From NCBI RefSeq assembly GCF_022539665.2, contig NC_081334.1:5488424-5552423 (forward strand): 64,000 nt of DNA, given 5' to 3'. Below, in pieces: positions 29,672-43,362 of this stretch (positions within the stretch are counted from its first letter, which is position 1; each line of letters starts with the position of its first letter). The position numbers and the translations under genes were made by a program. A model generated the notes under the pieces. That model saw nothing but the letters and a program-made list of their open reading frames with translations, had not been told where the DNA came from and ran no database searches. Origin of the DNA: Daphnia carinata (taxonomy: Eukaryota > Arthropoda > Branchiopoda > Diplostraca > Daphniidae).

Positions 29672-30465
29672 GATTCTTCATTATCTTATCGTTCATTGTT
29701 TTTCATATCATCAACCAAACGCAATGTTTTCTAGCATCGGTTGAGGAAAAAGAATTATGAATCGGTATGCGATACGCAAGGCTGACGTGCGCGATAATTG
29801 CCACATTTTCTTATAAATTTCTAGTATCGAAACGTGTGACTCGAGTTTGCACAAACACGAGAAAAATGAGTCACAGTCGTGAACAAAAAATAAAAGTTTA
29901 TCTTTAAGTTTGTCCTACCTTGTGTGTGTGTGCATTTAGTTGAAACGGCGTAATCGATACGCTGAATAATTATCCCGTTGCTGGCGCGTTGTTTGTTTTG
30001 TTTTGTTTGTTTTTTTTCGTTTTGTTGTGACTTTGAAGAAAGAAGTTTTCACGTCGCCGCACAACAACAACAACAACAACTACACGACACTATTCAATTC
30101 ACCGGCCACGAGTTGTCGCGCTAAAAATGGTCGCGTGTTCGTTGCGCACCACTTTCTCTCTTGTTGTTTTTGTTTTTCGACTCGTTTTGCAAAGTACACA
30201 AACACTTTTGACTGTTCGCGTGGCCGCTTCGGCGCACTGCTAACACGATAATTGTTCCCGTGTCCGCCTGCGTTCACAATCCCCACACACACAAATTCTC
30301 AATCAAATCCTTTGGTTTGACGCGCCACCTGTTAAACGAAAAAGAAAAAATTTATTAAATCTAAAAAATTGAAGGGATAAATTGAATTGCAGTTTTTTTT
30401 TCTTTTTCATACTTAATTTGATATAGGTGAAATCTTGCGCTTTTTTTTTTTAAATTTAAATCCAG

Positions 30466-30603
30466 AGAAATGATGGCGAAACGAATGAAGAAGGAACGCC
30501 AGAGATGCACAACTTGGCCAGACGGCGGCGTCTGCTTCAATGGGAAACATTCTCCAGCAGTTCCAAAGTCTCTTTTGCCAGTCCCCCCCTTTACGGACTT
30601 TGA
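30466..30603 (+). other. Possible terminal coding exon, product unknown
   Basis: A run-free island in the homopolymer desert. After a good acceptor (pyrimidine tract, then CAG ending at 30465) the frame reads 45 codons to a TGA at 30601-30603: an acidic start, a four-Arg block and a Ser-rich end finishing in YGL. I do not recognise the family and find no matching upstream exon on the plus strand. The minus strand of the same island also starts at a good acceptor (near 30660) and has open frames, so the strand is not certain. It may instead be an untranslated exon or a conserved regulatory block. Confidence 0.2.
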
Positions 30604-32069
30604 TGCGTCTACACGAGCAGCTCCCAACACGTACGAGATAGTCCATGGAGGAGGAGCCTGAAAAATATTCAAAAAAAAAAAAAAAGAAGGAGAGGTTTGT
30701 GTGAGTCCGTAGTATATAGCCTACACGTTGGTATAATAATATAACGTAACACACCAGATAAGGCTATAGATGTATAATATTTTCAAAGAGAGAGTTCTAT
30801 GGCTCCCCCTTCCGGGCACTTGAAAAAAAAATAATAAAATAAAGAAAACAAAAGTCACCTTATTCTTCATTTCTGTCATGAGGAGAAGCAAAAAAAAAAA
30901 AAAAAAAAATATTTAAAAACCAATGCGCCTCCAGCTAAGAATATAAATAAATGCGTACCGAGCAAAAAAAAAAAAAAAAAATAAAATAAAATAAAAAGGC
31001 GCAAAAACATACATATCCATGCGGGGTTTCTAATTCGATTACGTGCGTACACACACTTCAGCGTTTTTTTGTGTGTGTGGAAAGATCGAGTTGTGCATAT
31101 CTGGTGTGTCTTTTTTTTTTTTTTTTTTTTTTTTTTTGCTAAGCGATGATGAATCGATTGTCGTTGCGTACAACGACGCTCGTTAAGTGTCTTTCGTAAC
31201 TAAAAAAAACGAAAAGAAGGAAGACGAAAAAAAAAAAAGCGCGTCTGTTGCCTCGATTTGTCCCGCAGCTTCCCTGAGAGAGAACTTTAAGGCTGACTCG
31301 TTCGCACCACTACCATGTTGTTTGTTACACTCACTTGCATTATGTATGGAATGGATGGGGAGGGGGGTGGAAGAAAAACGTTAACGAGCTGGTGGATGAA
31401 GAATGTTTTACTCGTTTTCTCCAGTCGATATTTTTTAACTGCTTTAACGTTCAAAAATGGGCTATAAAAATGCATTTTTTTTTGGTTTTGTTTTGGGTGG
31501 GGTTTAAAGGAGCGCATCGAATTTGTTTCTTTTTTTTTTTTTTCTTCTTTCCTTTCAAAATTTTAATGACGTGAAAAAATAAAAATTGGGCGCGTTATAT
31601 AATCGTGCGGAACTCGATTCGGCCGGTCGGCATTTTCGAAATGAAACCTAATACGAATGTGAACATACAAAAAAAAAAAAAAAAAAAATTGTCATCATCC
31701 AGGAGAAGGAAGATGGGGGGAGGGGATGTACGGCTAAATATCAATTCGCTATACATGTACAAGAAATCCTTGGTTTAGTCCCATCAGATGCCGGCAACAC
31801 GAACGGACCAAGGTCAACAATGTTGCCACGGCTTATAAGGTTCGTGTTTGTTTAAAGCTATAAGCTGTAAATGGTTAAACAAAAAAAACAAAAAAAAACG
31901 AAGCAGAGGAACTACTTTGCATTGGAAAAAAAAAAGAAGAAGAAGATAGTGAGAATGAAAGAATGGGGAAAAAAGAAGAGAGAGAAAAAAAAGGAGAGGA
32001 AATATTCTGATTATGTATGCCTGGCGCGTATAGAGGTCTCGGGCAGAAAAACTTCTTCGAAGAGCTCTA

Positions 32070-32092
32070 CACACACACACACACACACACAC
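32070..32092. repeat. (CA)n microsatellite
   Basis: About eleven CA units. Confidence 0.9.
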
Positions 32093-33028
32093 GCAGAATG
32101 ATGCGGAGGAAAGAAATAAAAATAGTTTTGTCGTGACCCTGCACTGTTGTTGTTGTTGGATGTCGGCGGGCGGCAACGGCGACATTCCCTTACACGCATT
32201 TGCGTTACCTTATTTTTTTATTTTTTTTTTTGTCCGCAACCACCGCAACAACAACCGACAAAAGAACAACCAGATGATGGGAAGTGATATTACAATGCAA
32301 CATTTTCTTTCCCCTTTTTTTTTTCCAGAGTTTTATTGTTTGTTCTTTGGCGAGTACTTCTGTTCAATGGATTCGAAAGAAAAAAAAAAAAATACAAAAA
32401 ACAAAAAGATGGACAATTTTTGTTTTTTTTTTCTTCTCAATGGAATTTAATCAAAAAAGATAATAATCAAGAACCCCCTGCTCAATTTTACCAGCCAAGC
32501 CCAAAAAAGGGGGGGTTTTTGATATAAAAAAAAAAAAAATTAAAAAAAAAGAAAAAAAGCTTGTAATAAAGGGCCCGTCTCATGTGATATAAATCACGGG
32601 AGAAGAGGCCAGGGTGGATAGCCATCTTGCATTATCATGACAGAAGGATCTATAAGTAGTCGAAAGAAAAACGACTGCGAAGATCATCAAAAGAGAGAGT
32701 TTTTTTTTTTTTGTTTTCTTTTAAAGAGGGGCGAATAGACGCAAATAGCTACGTACCTCTTTCTTTCACACACACACAAAAAAAAATTTAATAATAACGT
32801 ACTGAGACCGCTACGAAAAAAGGCAATGCTATTTTGTATGGGGGGGTTCGTTCGTCTCCTCCCTTTCACTTGGCAAGGGCGGCGGAATTCTTCCCCCCCC
32901 CCCCCCCCCGATTTACATGTATGTTATTGGTCAAATATTTCAGCAACAAACAAACAACAAGTGGCTGATCGTTGTTGTAGCCTTAAAAACGTGGCTCGGC
33001 AACTTGTGCGTGCGTTTACGCCCTGACC

Positions 33029-33030
<2 letters not shown>

Positions 33031-33071
<41 letters not shown>
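33031..33071. repeat. Longest poly(A) run in the window
   Basis: About 41 consecutive A bases, followed by further A-rich sequence. The exact length in the genome is likely to be uncertain because such runs are hard to sequence. Confidence 0.9.
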
Positions 33072-33073
<2 letters not shown>

Positions 33074-36000
33074 AAAAAATAAAAACATCGCCAAGTTTTT
33101 GTGTTTGACGTTTTGCTGCGTGTGGGCTCACCGATTTTTTTTTTTTTTTTTTTTTGGTTTGGTTAAAGAGAAAGAAAAAAAAAAGGGGGGGGGGGATTTT
33201 TAAAGAGTACATTTATCGAACTTTCTCGTTCTTTGCGCACTGGTAAATGTTCAATGTTTTCCATGTTAGCCATTTAAGGATGAATGGCGGCGTAACGACT
33301 AAAATCAATAATTGAAAATGTATCCATCAAAAAAAAAGAAAAAAAGGAAGTTGATTGACGGTGTGCCCTCCCAGAAAAACGCAATAAAAAGAGAGATCCT
33401 TCCCCCTTTGATAAAAAAAAAAAAAAAAACTAAAAGAGATTCTCAAAAGGTATATCAATGGCTCAACAAGAAAAAAAAAAAAAAATACATTTTAATGGAC
33501 AGGTAGGAAAGGATGGTCTCCTATAAGTTCTTTCCGATCCCCCCCCCAAAAAGAAGAGAGAAACACTTGCATTTTCGATTGAATGGCCCCGTCACGTTGT
33601 GACCTCGTCATTGATCGATCGATAGGGGAAACGCCCATTTCGACTATGCCCCGGCGTGTCGTCTTTTCTTCCCAACAGTCGACAATCGTCCCGGCGCAGT
33701 TGGGAATTAAAACCTCTCGATTTTGTGTCGCCCATTTGTCGTGACGATTTTTTTTTTTTTTTCTTCTTCTTCTTTTTGTGCTGTTTCACTTTGATGTGGA
33801 AGAAGCTTTCAGCGGGATTTTGCGTCTGTCATCGGCACGACCGTCTAATTAGAATGTTCGGCATCTCTTAATGCATCGATTACAGCCCACCCCTCCTCTC
33901 ATTTATTTCGTGAAAAAAAAAAAAAAAAAAAAAAACGTGGGGGAAAGGCAAAAATTGTTCACACTTTTTCTTTTTCATTCGACATTTTGTCGAGTTGATG
34001 ATTTTTTTCACAAAGTCACGCAATCTGATGGGGTTGACTTTCGAGAAAATTTCCAGATCAAACCTATCGCCGTCCCGTTTGATTTAGAATCGATTGAAAC
34101 GACGGTGCCGCTAATAATTTTCACAAAAAAAAGATTTCGGGAGTGAAAGAAAGAAACGCTTCAAGCCATTTGACCACCGGTAATAGTCACATTCCGCCTA
34201 CCGATGTTTCGCCTCCACCTTTCTTTTTCGTACGTCGTTTAAAAAAAAAAAAAAAAAAAGGAAGAAGAGAAAACGACGCAAGAAGAAAGTGTTTTAGATG
34301 GAAAGGGGCGCGGTATTCAAATCGAGTCGTTCGTTTTTTTTTTTTTGTTTTTTTTTTTGCAAAGTGGTCGGTCCCTCCTCCCCCATTTTTTGGTTATCTT
34401 GTTCTTTGGCTATAAGAACACAATGACACAAATAAACGAGAGCTATAAACAAATATGACTATTACACACGTTCGAAATGAGAGCAGAGAAGGGGAGCTTA
34501 TCATGTACTGTTCGAACCGCCCCAAATCTGCTGTAAAACAAAAAATATAATACAGACAGCCAAATCGAATTTGTTTTTTTTTTTCTTTATTGAAAAAAAA
34601 CAAACAAATAGAAAGTGAAAGGAAACTGATTGTTTTTTAAATCATTCGACAAAAAATGCGAGCATGAAAAAAGCCGAAACGTATCTGAACGTTATGCGCG
34701 AGCAAAAAGGGACGCCGGTAATAAAAAAGACGCACATGACCGCCGATGTAAACGAAATGCGCATTGCGTAATACGCGTACGAAAAGGAAAAAAAAAAGGC
34801 ACGCGATTTGGATAATTATATGCACAAGATTCGTAGTTTTATAAATAGAACAACGGGTTCCTTTCAGCCACATTAGCAACTAAACAAAACAAAAAAATCC
34901 CAGTTTTACTTCACGCTCAAACCTTTAAGGAAAAAAATAAATAAATAAAGCGAATAATAATACCTTGAAAGAAAAATCGCGATCGAAATCAGAGCGGATC
35001 GACCGACATTTATGGATACCCGAAAAAAAAAAAAAAAAGATTTGTTTTTCCCTTCGAATTCGTGAAATTGAGAACCGATACAATGTCCCCGTTTTCTTTG
35101 CCAATTTTTCGCTTATAGTTCCTGATTCCATTATTACGCTTGTTCTTTTTCATCGTTCGGAAACATGATCAAATGTTATAGTGATAGTAAAAAGCAAAGG
35201 CGGATGTGGCGAACGGTCAATTCCTCGAATAACGAAAAATCTAGAGGTACAAATTCGGCGTAAAAAAAAAAGAACGCCGTGCCATCAAAGATGGAATTTC
35301 AATGTTGCGTGAAAAAAAAAAAAAAAAAAAAGAACTGTGATTATACGACCATCAAGAAGGGTGATGAAGAAGAATAGGCGTTTAAAGCCATCGACCTTTT
35401 CCCTTTTTTTTTTTTACGATGGAAACAAAAAGGAGTTTGATAAGACGGACCGAATCATCACCACGCCCGTGGAAGAAGGTTCTACGTTGAACAGTGTCGG
35501 TTTCAACAGAAAACACCAGCACACCCGCAGAGCGGCCAAGTGAGCGCGTGCGCGCACACGCTAAACAAAAAAAAAAAAAAAAGAAAGAAGGGCCATCGGA
35601 AATTTCCAAGTGAGCGCAAAAGAAATGGGTGGGATAGAGGGGAGGTGAAGGTGTAATATTGGCACCTTATGTTGTGAATCATGATCAGCCTGGAACGAAT
35701 TCTTTTGACTGCTGTTGTCGCCGGTTTTTTTTTTTCTTTTTAGATTCTCAATGGCGGGAGGAGGAGGAGTGTTTCGGTCGGGAGTGATGGATAACGCGCG
35801 CGGTTGCAACTATCGTGGCGGACACGGTGACACGAACGCAACAAAAGAAGACACGACTGCAATTCTTAGAAGTGGCCCCTTTTTTCAAAAGAAATCCTCG
35901 ACTTGGAAGAGTTCACGCGTTCAAACAGTCAAACATGTTTTCAGAATGACAACAAACAAACAAAAAAAAAAAAAAAATAAGGAAGAAAGGAAAATAGATT

Positions 36001-36689
36001 TAAAAAAAAAAATGTTTTTTTTTTCTGTGCTGGGTGGATTTCTTGTCTTCTCATTTTTCGCGCGTTGCCGAATTCACGCCAGGTAACAGAATCCGTTAAA
36101 TCTACCCCCGCTGTATAAAATGCAAACAAAAGATCCCGATCGTGAAATATAAAAAAAAAAAAAAAAAAAAAAATGAACTCTGACGGATGTCTGACGTGGG
36201 GGCGGATTACACTGGACAGATGCTGAATCATACGCATTATGCGGTTTCGTGTTTCCAAATATATACCCCGCTCTACAATTGGCCAAACGAAAAATATGTA
36301 CCCAACGCTTTGTGATTCTAATTGAAACGGTGGGTCTTAATATCCATTTCTTCCTCAACGTTTTGTTTGAAAGAATTTTGATTTAAAAAAGAAAAACGAA
36401 ACTTGAAACCAGCAAATGGACCGTCTGGTTTTCCCGGTGACAAGGCCGAATGACAATTGACTTTTGCCCATTTCAACACAATACTTTGAATTTTTTTTTT
36501 CGAAGAAAATAAAAATTAAAAGATTCCAAAAGAAACAGCTGAATGATTTCTTCAAGATTATCGATATTAACAGCGCCTTCCCTCTGTCCGTCGTCGAATC
36601 CCTTTAACTTTATCCCTCAGTCCGTACGTAAATGAGAAAAGACCATATTAGGGATCCTAGTAGACGCTCTCTCTTGACACAGTATGTGT

Positions 36690-36708
36690 ACACACACACA
36701 CACACACA
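36690..36708. repeat. (CA)n microsatellite
   Basis: About nine CA units with a related CAGACACACA tail. Confidence 0.85.
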
Positions 36709-37135
36709 GACACACATATTCAAAAGTCTTTTGAAATCGGGAGGAGTACCTTCCTGCTAGGGTTGGTTGTATAAAAGAAAAAACGGGCCGACTGAAAAGC
36801 CGTTCCAGAACTGAAAAAAAGAAGAGGCTCCATCGCTATACAGTGAGAGTCTAGGCTAAATTATGTACAAGTTAAAAGAGAGGTCAGCCTGTTATGGACA
36901 TGTACGTATGGACATTTCTTTACGAACCTTGGGACATATCTGTCTCGATCTCTCTCGTGCCGTTCTATGTTGAAATTTATTCTTCTCTCATGAATAATTG
37001 AGGGAGGTTTTTAAAGGCTTTTTTAAAGAAAAAAAACAAAACAAAACAAAATTCCCTCCCACCACCACGCTACGTAGAAAGACAATTCCGATAGTTTTCT
37101 TCTTATCAATAGCCCAAATTCTATTTGTGTTTATT

Positions 37136-37210
37136 TTATTATTTGGTCAGCGTTGACGCAACCGCATCAAAAAAAAAAAAAAACGTGAAACCGCGCTGAC
37201 CAAATAATAA
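37136..37210. repeat. Perfect 17-bp inverted repeat
   Basis: The arms at 37136-37152 and 37194-37210 (TTATTATTTGGTCAGCG and its exact complement) enclose 41 bases that include a poly(A) run. No neighbouring gene explains it. Confidence 0.85.
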
Positions 37211-37779
37211 GCCACTGGCCTTGTACATACACGCAACGTCCCAAAAAGAAAAAAAAAATGTCGCCTGTCGTTTTCTTTCTATGAAATCTCCGGCCAATGT
37301 GGCGTCGACGTCGCATTAGTTATCCTGGCTAAACAGATAGTGGCCTTATGGAAAAGTACGGCGATGAAAGTGAAAGCGAATCAATGCGCTATACCAGTGA
37401 AAAGGGAGGGGACAATAGCAGCCCACAAACAGAAAAAACAAAGAAGAATGTTCATTGTTAAATATACTAGGAGAAAAAAAAAATAAAAAAATAAAAAGGG
37501 GTTGAGATGGGGAGACACAATTTCTTGTGAGTCGTGTTATTCCCGCCCGCAGATGGATATACGGCTTGCGCACACGCACGCACAACGAAAAGAAAAAAAA
37601 CGCATATCGCTTTCACTCCCAAGTCTCGCGTTTCAAAAAAAAAAAAAAATCGAAAAGAATAGGACAGAAAGATGGGAAGGAAATGTTTTAAAACAAAGCG
37701 AAACTTCCACTAGTGCCAAAGAAAAACTGGGGAAACGAAAGAAAAATTAAAAAAAAAAAAGCGGATGACTCACCTGTTG

Positions 37780-38485
37780 TTATCCGAAGCTGAATATGTA
37801 TAGTCCTAGTTTTTCGGCATTTTCTTTAAAAATGACTTTTAATTCCTCCAGGTGGGTTCCAATAAATAATGTACATCTCTCGTGCGCAGTCACGCTCCCG
37901 CGACCTGCCAGCAAACAAAAAAATAAAATAAATTGAAAATGGAGTTTAAAGAAAAGAGGTAAAAAAAAAAAAAAAAAAAAAAAAAACGAAATAGAAAAAT
38001 CACATATTATTCACTAGGTTTTTGACGATTGCGGGGGGGAAGGATAGAAGAAAGAGGAAAGCAAAAACAAGGTAGCTCCGAGGCAGAAAATATTATTAGC
38101 AGCCCCGCCAATCCGATTGTGATTAACATGGCAAAAACGGATAATGATAACCCGTGGCATAGTTCGGTCGCATAAGGTTTGGTGTGTCTCTCCAATTTTA
38201 ATTGGATCGCTCTACAAATGGAATTTGTAACTGAAAGATAGAGAGAGAAAAAACAAGCCCAGCCATAATGAATAAAATTAATGAGGGGTCCATAGCGCGG
38301 CCCTTTTTCCTTATTGCAAACGCTGATAATAAAATACGAAACCAAATATGTTTCTTTTTCGCCGTTTCTAATGTCGCATTGTCTTGTCTTTCCCACATCT
38401 TGCAAGATACGTGAAGACTTTCGCCGTATTTGCCTAAAAAAGAATATTCTAGCACATCCTCGATGGCAGTGGATCCGTTACCCAT
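37780..38485 (-). CDS. Possible three-exon gene, small one-pass membrane protein, unknown
   Basis: Model: exons 38338-38485, 38015-38230 and 37780-37904, two introns of about 107-110 bases with good pyrimidine tracts, phase 1 at both junctions, giving about 162 residues. The start reads MGNGS, a possible N-myristoylation signal. One hydrophobic segment of about 20 residues lies near residues 80-100. A nine-codon upstream frame (starting at 38514-38516) ends two bases before this ATG. A strong donor (GTGAGT, from 37773) follows the stop by six bases, so the last exon may continue into a 3'-untranslated exon, or the exon may really be an untranslated exon of another minus-strand transcript. I do not recognise the family. 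A different frame is also open across the first intron, which weakens the model. Confidence 0.35.
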
Positions 38486-38516
38486 TTCTAATCGATTGAA
38501 GAAGCATCGATTAACA

Positions 38517-39930
38517 TGGCCGCAATCAGTTCTCGCACGCTGGTTGCCCTACTAAACTTTAAATACGATAAAAAAAAAAACTAAAAAAAACTGTGACACG
38601 CAAAATGCCCCCCCCCCCCCCCCCATTACTCCGTTTTAGCATAAACCTTGTGCGGATTGTAGCAATGGGAAGTAATGGTTCGTTGTAAATAAAACAGGCT
38701 GATAGTTGTCCTCGACGTGATGTCGTAGAAAGAAAAATAAAATCCCCTTTTTTGGTTGGTTCCACAAAGTTCATACTTTGTGCATCCAATGAAGCTTGAC
38801 GGAGTAAGACGAAGACGACACTTTGCAGAAAAGAATTTTAAAGAATACGTAATAATAAATTTTTAGTTTTTAAAAGGAAAATATAAAAGGAAAGATGCAA
38901 AATGTAGGAAGAATCGGCCATCTAGTGGAGAACAGAGGCACGATATCCCGGCAAGAAAAAGAATGCATCGAAAAAAAAAGTAAAGATAAAGTCTTTTTTT
39001 TTTTTCTTTTAGAACGAAACATATGACTAGCAAGGAAAGCCAATCGCGATGGTATTCAACAAAAAGGAGGGAAACAATGCGTCTGGATCAAGCCAAGTCC
39101 ATTACCTATCCCTTTTAAGGTTACAAAAAAAAAGAAGGAAAAAGGGCTGCAACGTCGCCACAAGCCTAACTAAGGACTGACATCGCATGTCGTGTTGATT
39201 GCGGAATACAAGGCATATTGTGGTGCGTATCGTGACTCGGGATTCACGAAAAAAATAAATAAATGAGGAGGACGGGAGAGGAGGAAACAAAAGCAAAGAA
39301 AAAAAAAAAACAACAGGGGATGGAAATAGGGATAGAGAAAGACTTCCATTTTCTGCGAGATATCCAATCGACCTACCCACTCGCAATCGTACGACACATC
39401 GTGATTTCCATTTCCCAACATTCCGGACAAAAGACGAAGTTTCAATGGAAAGCATTATATATGTAAATGTAATAAGTAATCGTTTCAAGAAAATGTACGA
39501 AGTGCACGCGAATCCTTCAAGGCAATTTAGCGTAATTTTACAGTAGTGCATTCGCTTTCTGGCTCTCTCTCTTTCTCTTTTCATTATCTCCTTGAAACAA
39601 TGCGCAATCAAAGTCAAAGGAACAGTAGGAAGGAATTATCGTACATGACATTGATTCAATCGTGGCATTGTTACACATCCATCGCGTTCTGAATCGTTTG
39701 CGTCGTATAGCGAACTTGACTAGATAAAAAAAAAAAACAACCTCGACATAGTACGGCAGCAAACGACCGTGATGGCTGGCGTGATACGATGAAGGCACAG
39801 CGTTTGTTTTTTTTTCCCGGGAGAAAATTAAATGCATACAGCGATAAATGACAAGTTTCGAAATGCTTCATCAAAATGTACATGCAAGCTGGGCAATTTG
39901 TTTAACGGGAGAAAAAAAAAATGCATTGCA
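38517..39930. other. Intergenic, no gene seen
   Basis: Contains a poly(C) run of about 17 bases at 38608-38624, A/T runs and no frame with recognisable protein content. It forms the 3' flank of TMEM184C. Confidence 0.6.
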
Positions 39931-41970
<2,040 letters not shown>

Positions 41971-42489
41971 TTTTGTTTCGTAACTTAAACTTCGGTAAAA
42001 TATATGCTGAATTACTCTACTATTGTCGATTACTCTAGTTACTTTCTATTTTCCAATCTATCATTGCAGTGTTTCAATTACGCAGCCTATTATAAAGTTG
42101 CGCCACAATTTCACACGTCAATGAAGATACATTTTGTATCGTCACGAGCCAAGATTAAACACTGAAGGAATCGGGGAAAGACAAAGATCGACATGCCACT
42201 TGCTAGTATCGTAGGGAGCAGCACCTACCACAAAATGAATCAGAATAATTATTTAGAAACTGATTTGCTTGTGGGAACATGCTCTATAGTTTCCAAAATT
42301 TAACGATTACAAAAATTTTAACATACTTAAAAGATTATGCTCATCGCCGCCTTGAAAGCAAACACACTTCTCGTGGAAAACTTTGCTTGCAGCACGCAGC
42401 ACGTGTAGGACCCGACTAAATAAATGCTGGTCCCCTTGAATTCGCGGGAAAATTTTCGCGCCTTCTATTGTTTGCAAAGTTCTTTTTTT
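41971..42489. other. Intergenic, upstream of TMEM184C
   Basis: Holds the presumed TMEM184C promoter. I see no clear TATA box or coding frame. Composition is balanced and lacks the long runs of the 9.6-37.7 kb region. Confidence 0.5.
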
Positions 42490-42766
42490 CTATTTCCATT
42501 CCTCTCGTTTGCTGTAAACAACTCCATCTCGTTTAACTTCCTTGACCCAACTAGGAACCGAGCAATGAATAACTCTTAAATTTATATTCGAAATTTTCAG
42601 TCAAGATCATTACGTTCATTGCAGCTAGTAATTTTTTCACATAAATGTTGTAAAACATTTTTGGTAATAACAAATTTACCTTTCTCAGCCAAAATCTAGC
42701 TTGCTTAGGTGCTTTTACACAAGCACATTTGGTGTTCACTGTAACTGTATTACTGTAAGACTCCAT
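42490..42766 (-). CDS. Possible 45-residue two-exon small protein
   Basis: Exon 42680-42766 opens with MESYS and ends at a GTAAAT donor in phase 0; exon 42490-42540 would follow after an AG at 42541-42542 and end at TAG. The product is basic, with a KREEWK C-terminus. The acceptor lacks a good pyrimidine tract; the stronger acceptor 11 bases upstream gives a stop. No family recognised. It may be chance. Confidence 0.2.
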
Positions 42767-42967
42767 CCGCAGTATGTTAATCACAGATCAATCAATTCCA
42801 CTCAGTAAGATTAATACTTTGGACTGCATTTTCTAACTAAAAGTAGGATGGCATGGTAATTCGAAGGGTGTAAAAGAACCAAACAAACGGACAAGTGCAA
42901 TAATGTGAATGCAGCAATAAAAACCCATTTTCAGTCCAAAAAGTAATTATTACGGGGAATGGCCAAA

Positions 42968-43111
42968 ATGTGGATACTAGTTATGGTAAAATATGATTTT
43001 TATGAATCATTTACCGATAATAGAAGGAATACGTCTGGTCAATTTGCCTGGACGAAATTTCGAAGAAAAATGATGGACCACTTACATTCAGTCCCTTTTT
43101 CAAGAGCGTGA
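42968..43111 (+). CDS. Possible 47-residue ORF, plus strand
   Basis: An ATG frame starting MWILVMVKYDF and ending at TGA, with ordinary amino-acid content, in the gap between TMEM184C and EXD1. There is no recognised family and no splice partner I can defend; recorded because it is the only plus-strand frame in this gap that reads like protein. Confidence 0.15.
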   Translation: MWILVMVKYDFYESFTDNRRNTSGQFAWTKFRRKMMDHLHSVPFSRA

Positions 43112-43362
43112 AATTTGAGTAAGAAACCAAATTCATTTTTAGATATTTAAGGACATTCTACTACGCTTGCTTCAGGTCAAGCTTTGGCCATTTTTCTTCT
43201 TCTACCACACATGGGACTGCGGGCGTGGTATCCGGGCATTTTATTCCATACGGAATCATTAAAATCATTAAAAGAGTCCAGAAGTGCTAACATACCTAAT
43301 CGTTTGTGCTATGTAGCTAGTGGAATGATTAGATGACGACTCGCAGATAAAAGGACAGATAA

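Larger units (their letters stand above)
9626..37773. other. 28-kb gene-poor region with dense poly(A)/poly(T) runs
   Basis: Between the Shank start and the next plausible exon there is no recognisable protein family on either strand. A or T runs of 9-40 bases recur roughly every 100 bases, mixed with CT, CA and AT repeats and a few C or G runs. Open frames here are short and mostly encode poly-Lys or poly-Phe from the runs, so they are not genes. It could be promoter, enhancer or 5'-untranslated intron DNA of Shank, a neuronal gene expected to have distant control; the sequence alone does not show this. The few run-free islands (for example 20340-20470, 25520-25620, 30050-30290, 30466-30665, 33590-33740) are the best places to look for regulatory or exonic content. 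Confidence 0.7.

Noticed and set aside
38198-38405. Unspliced 132-codon frame across the first intron of the 38-kb candidate gene
   Set aside because: It reads through a textbook acceptor pyrimidine tract and lacks an ATG; the spliced model explains the sites better, though not with certainty.
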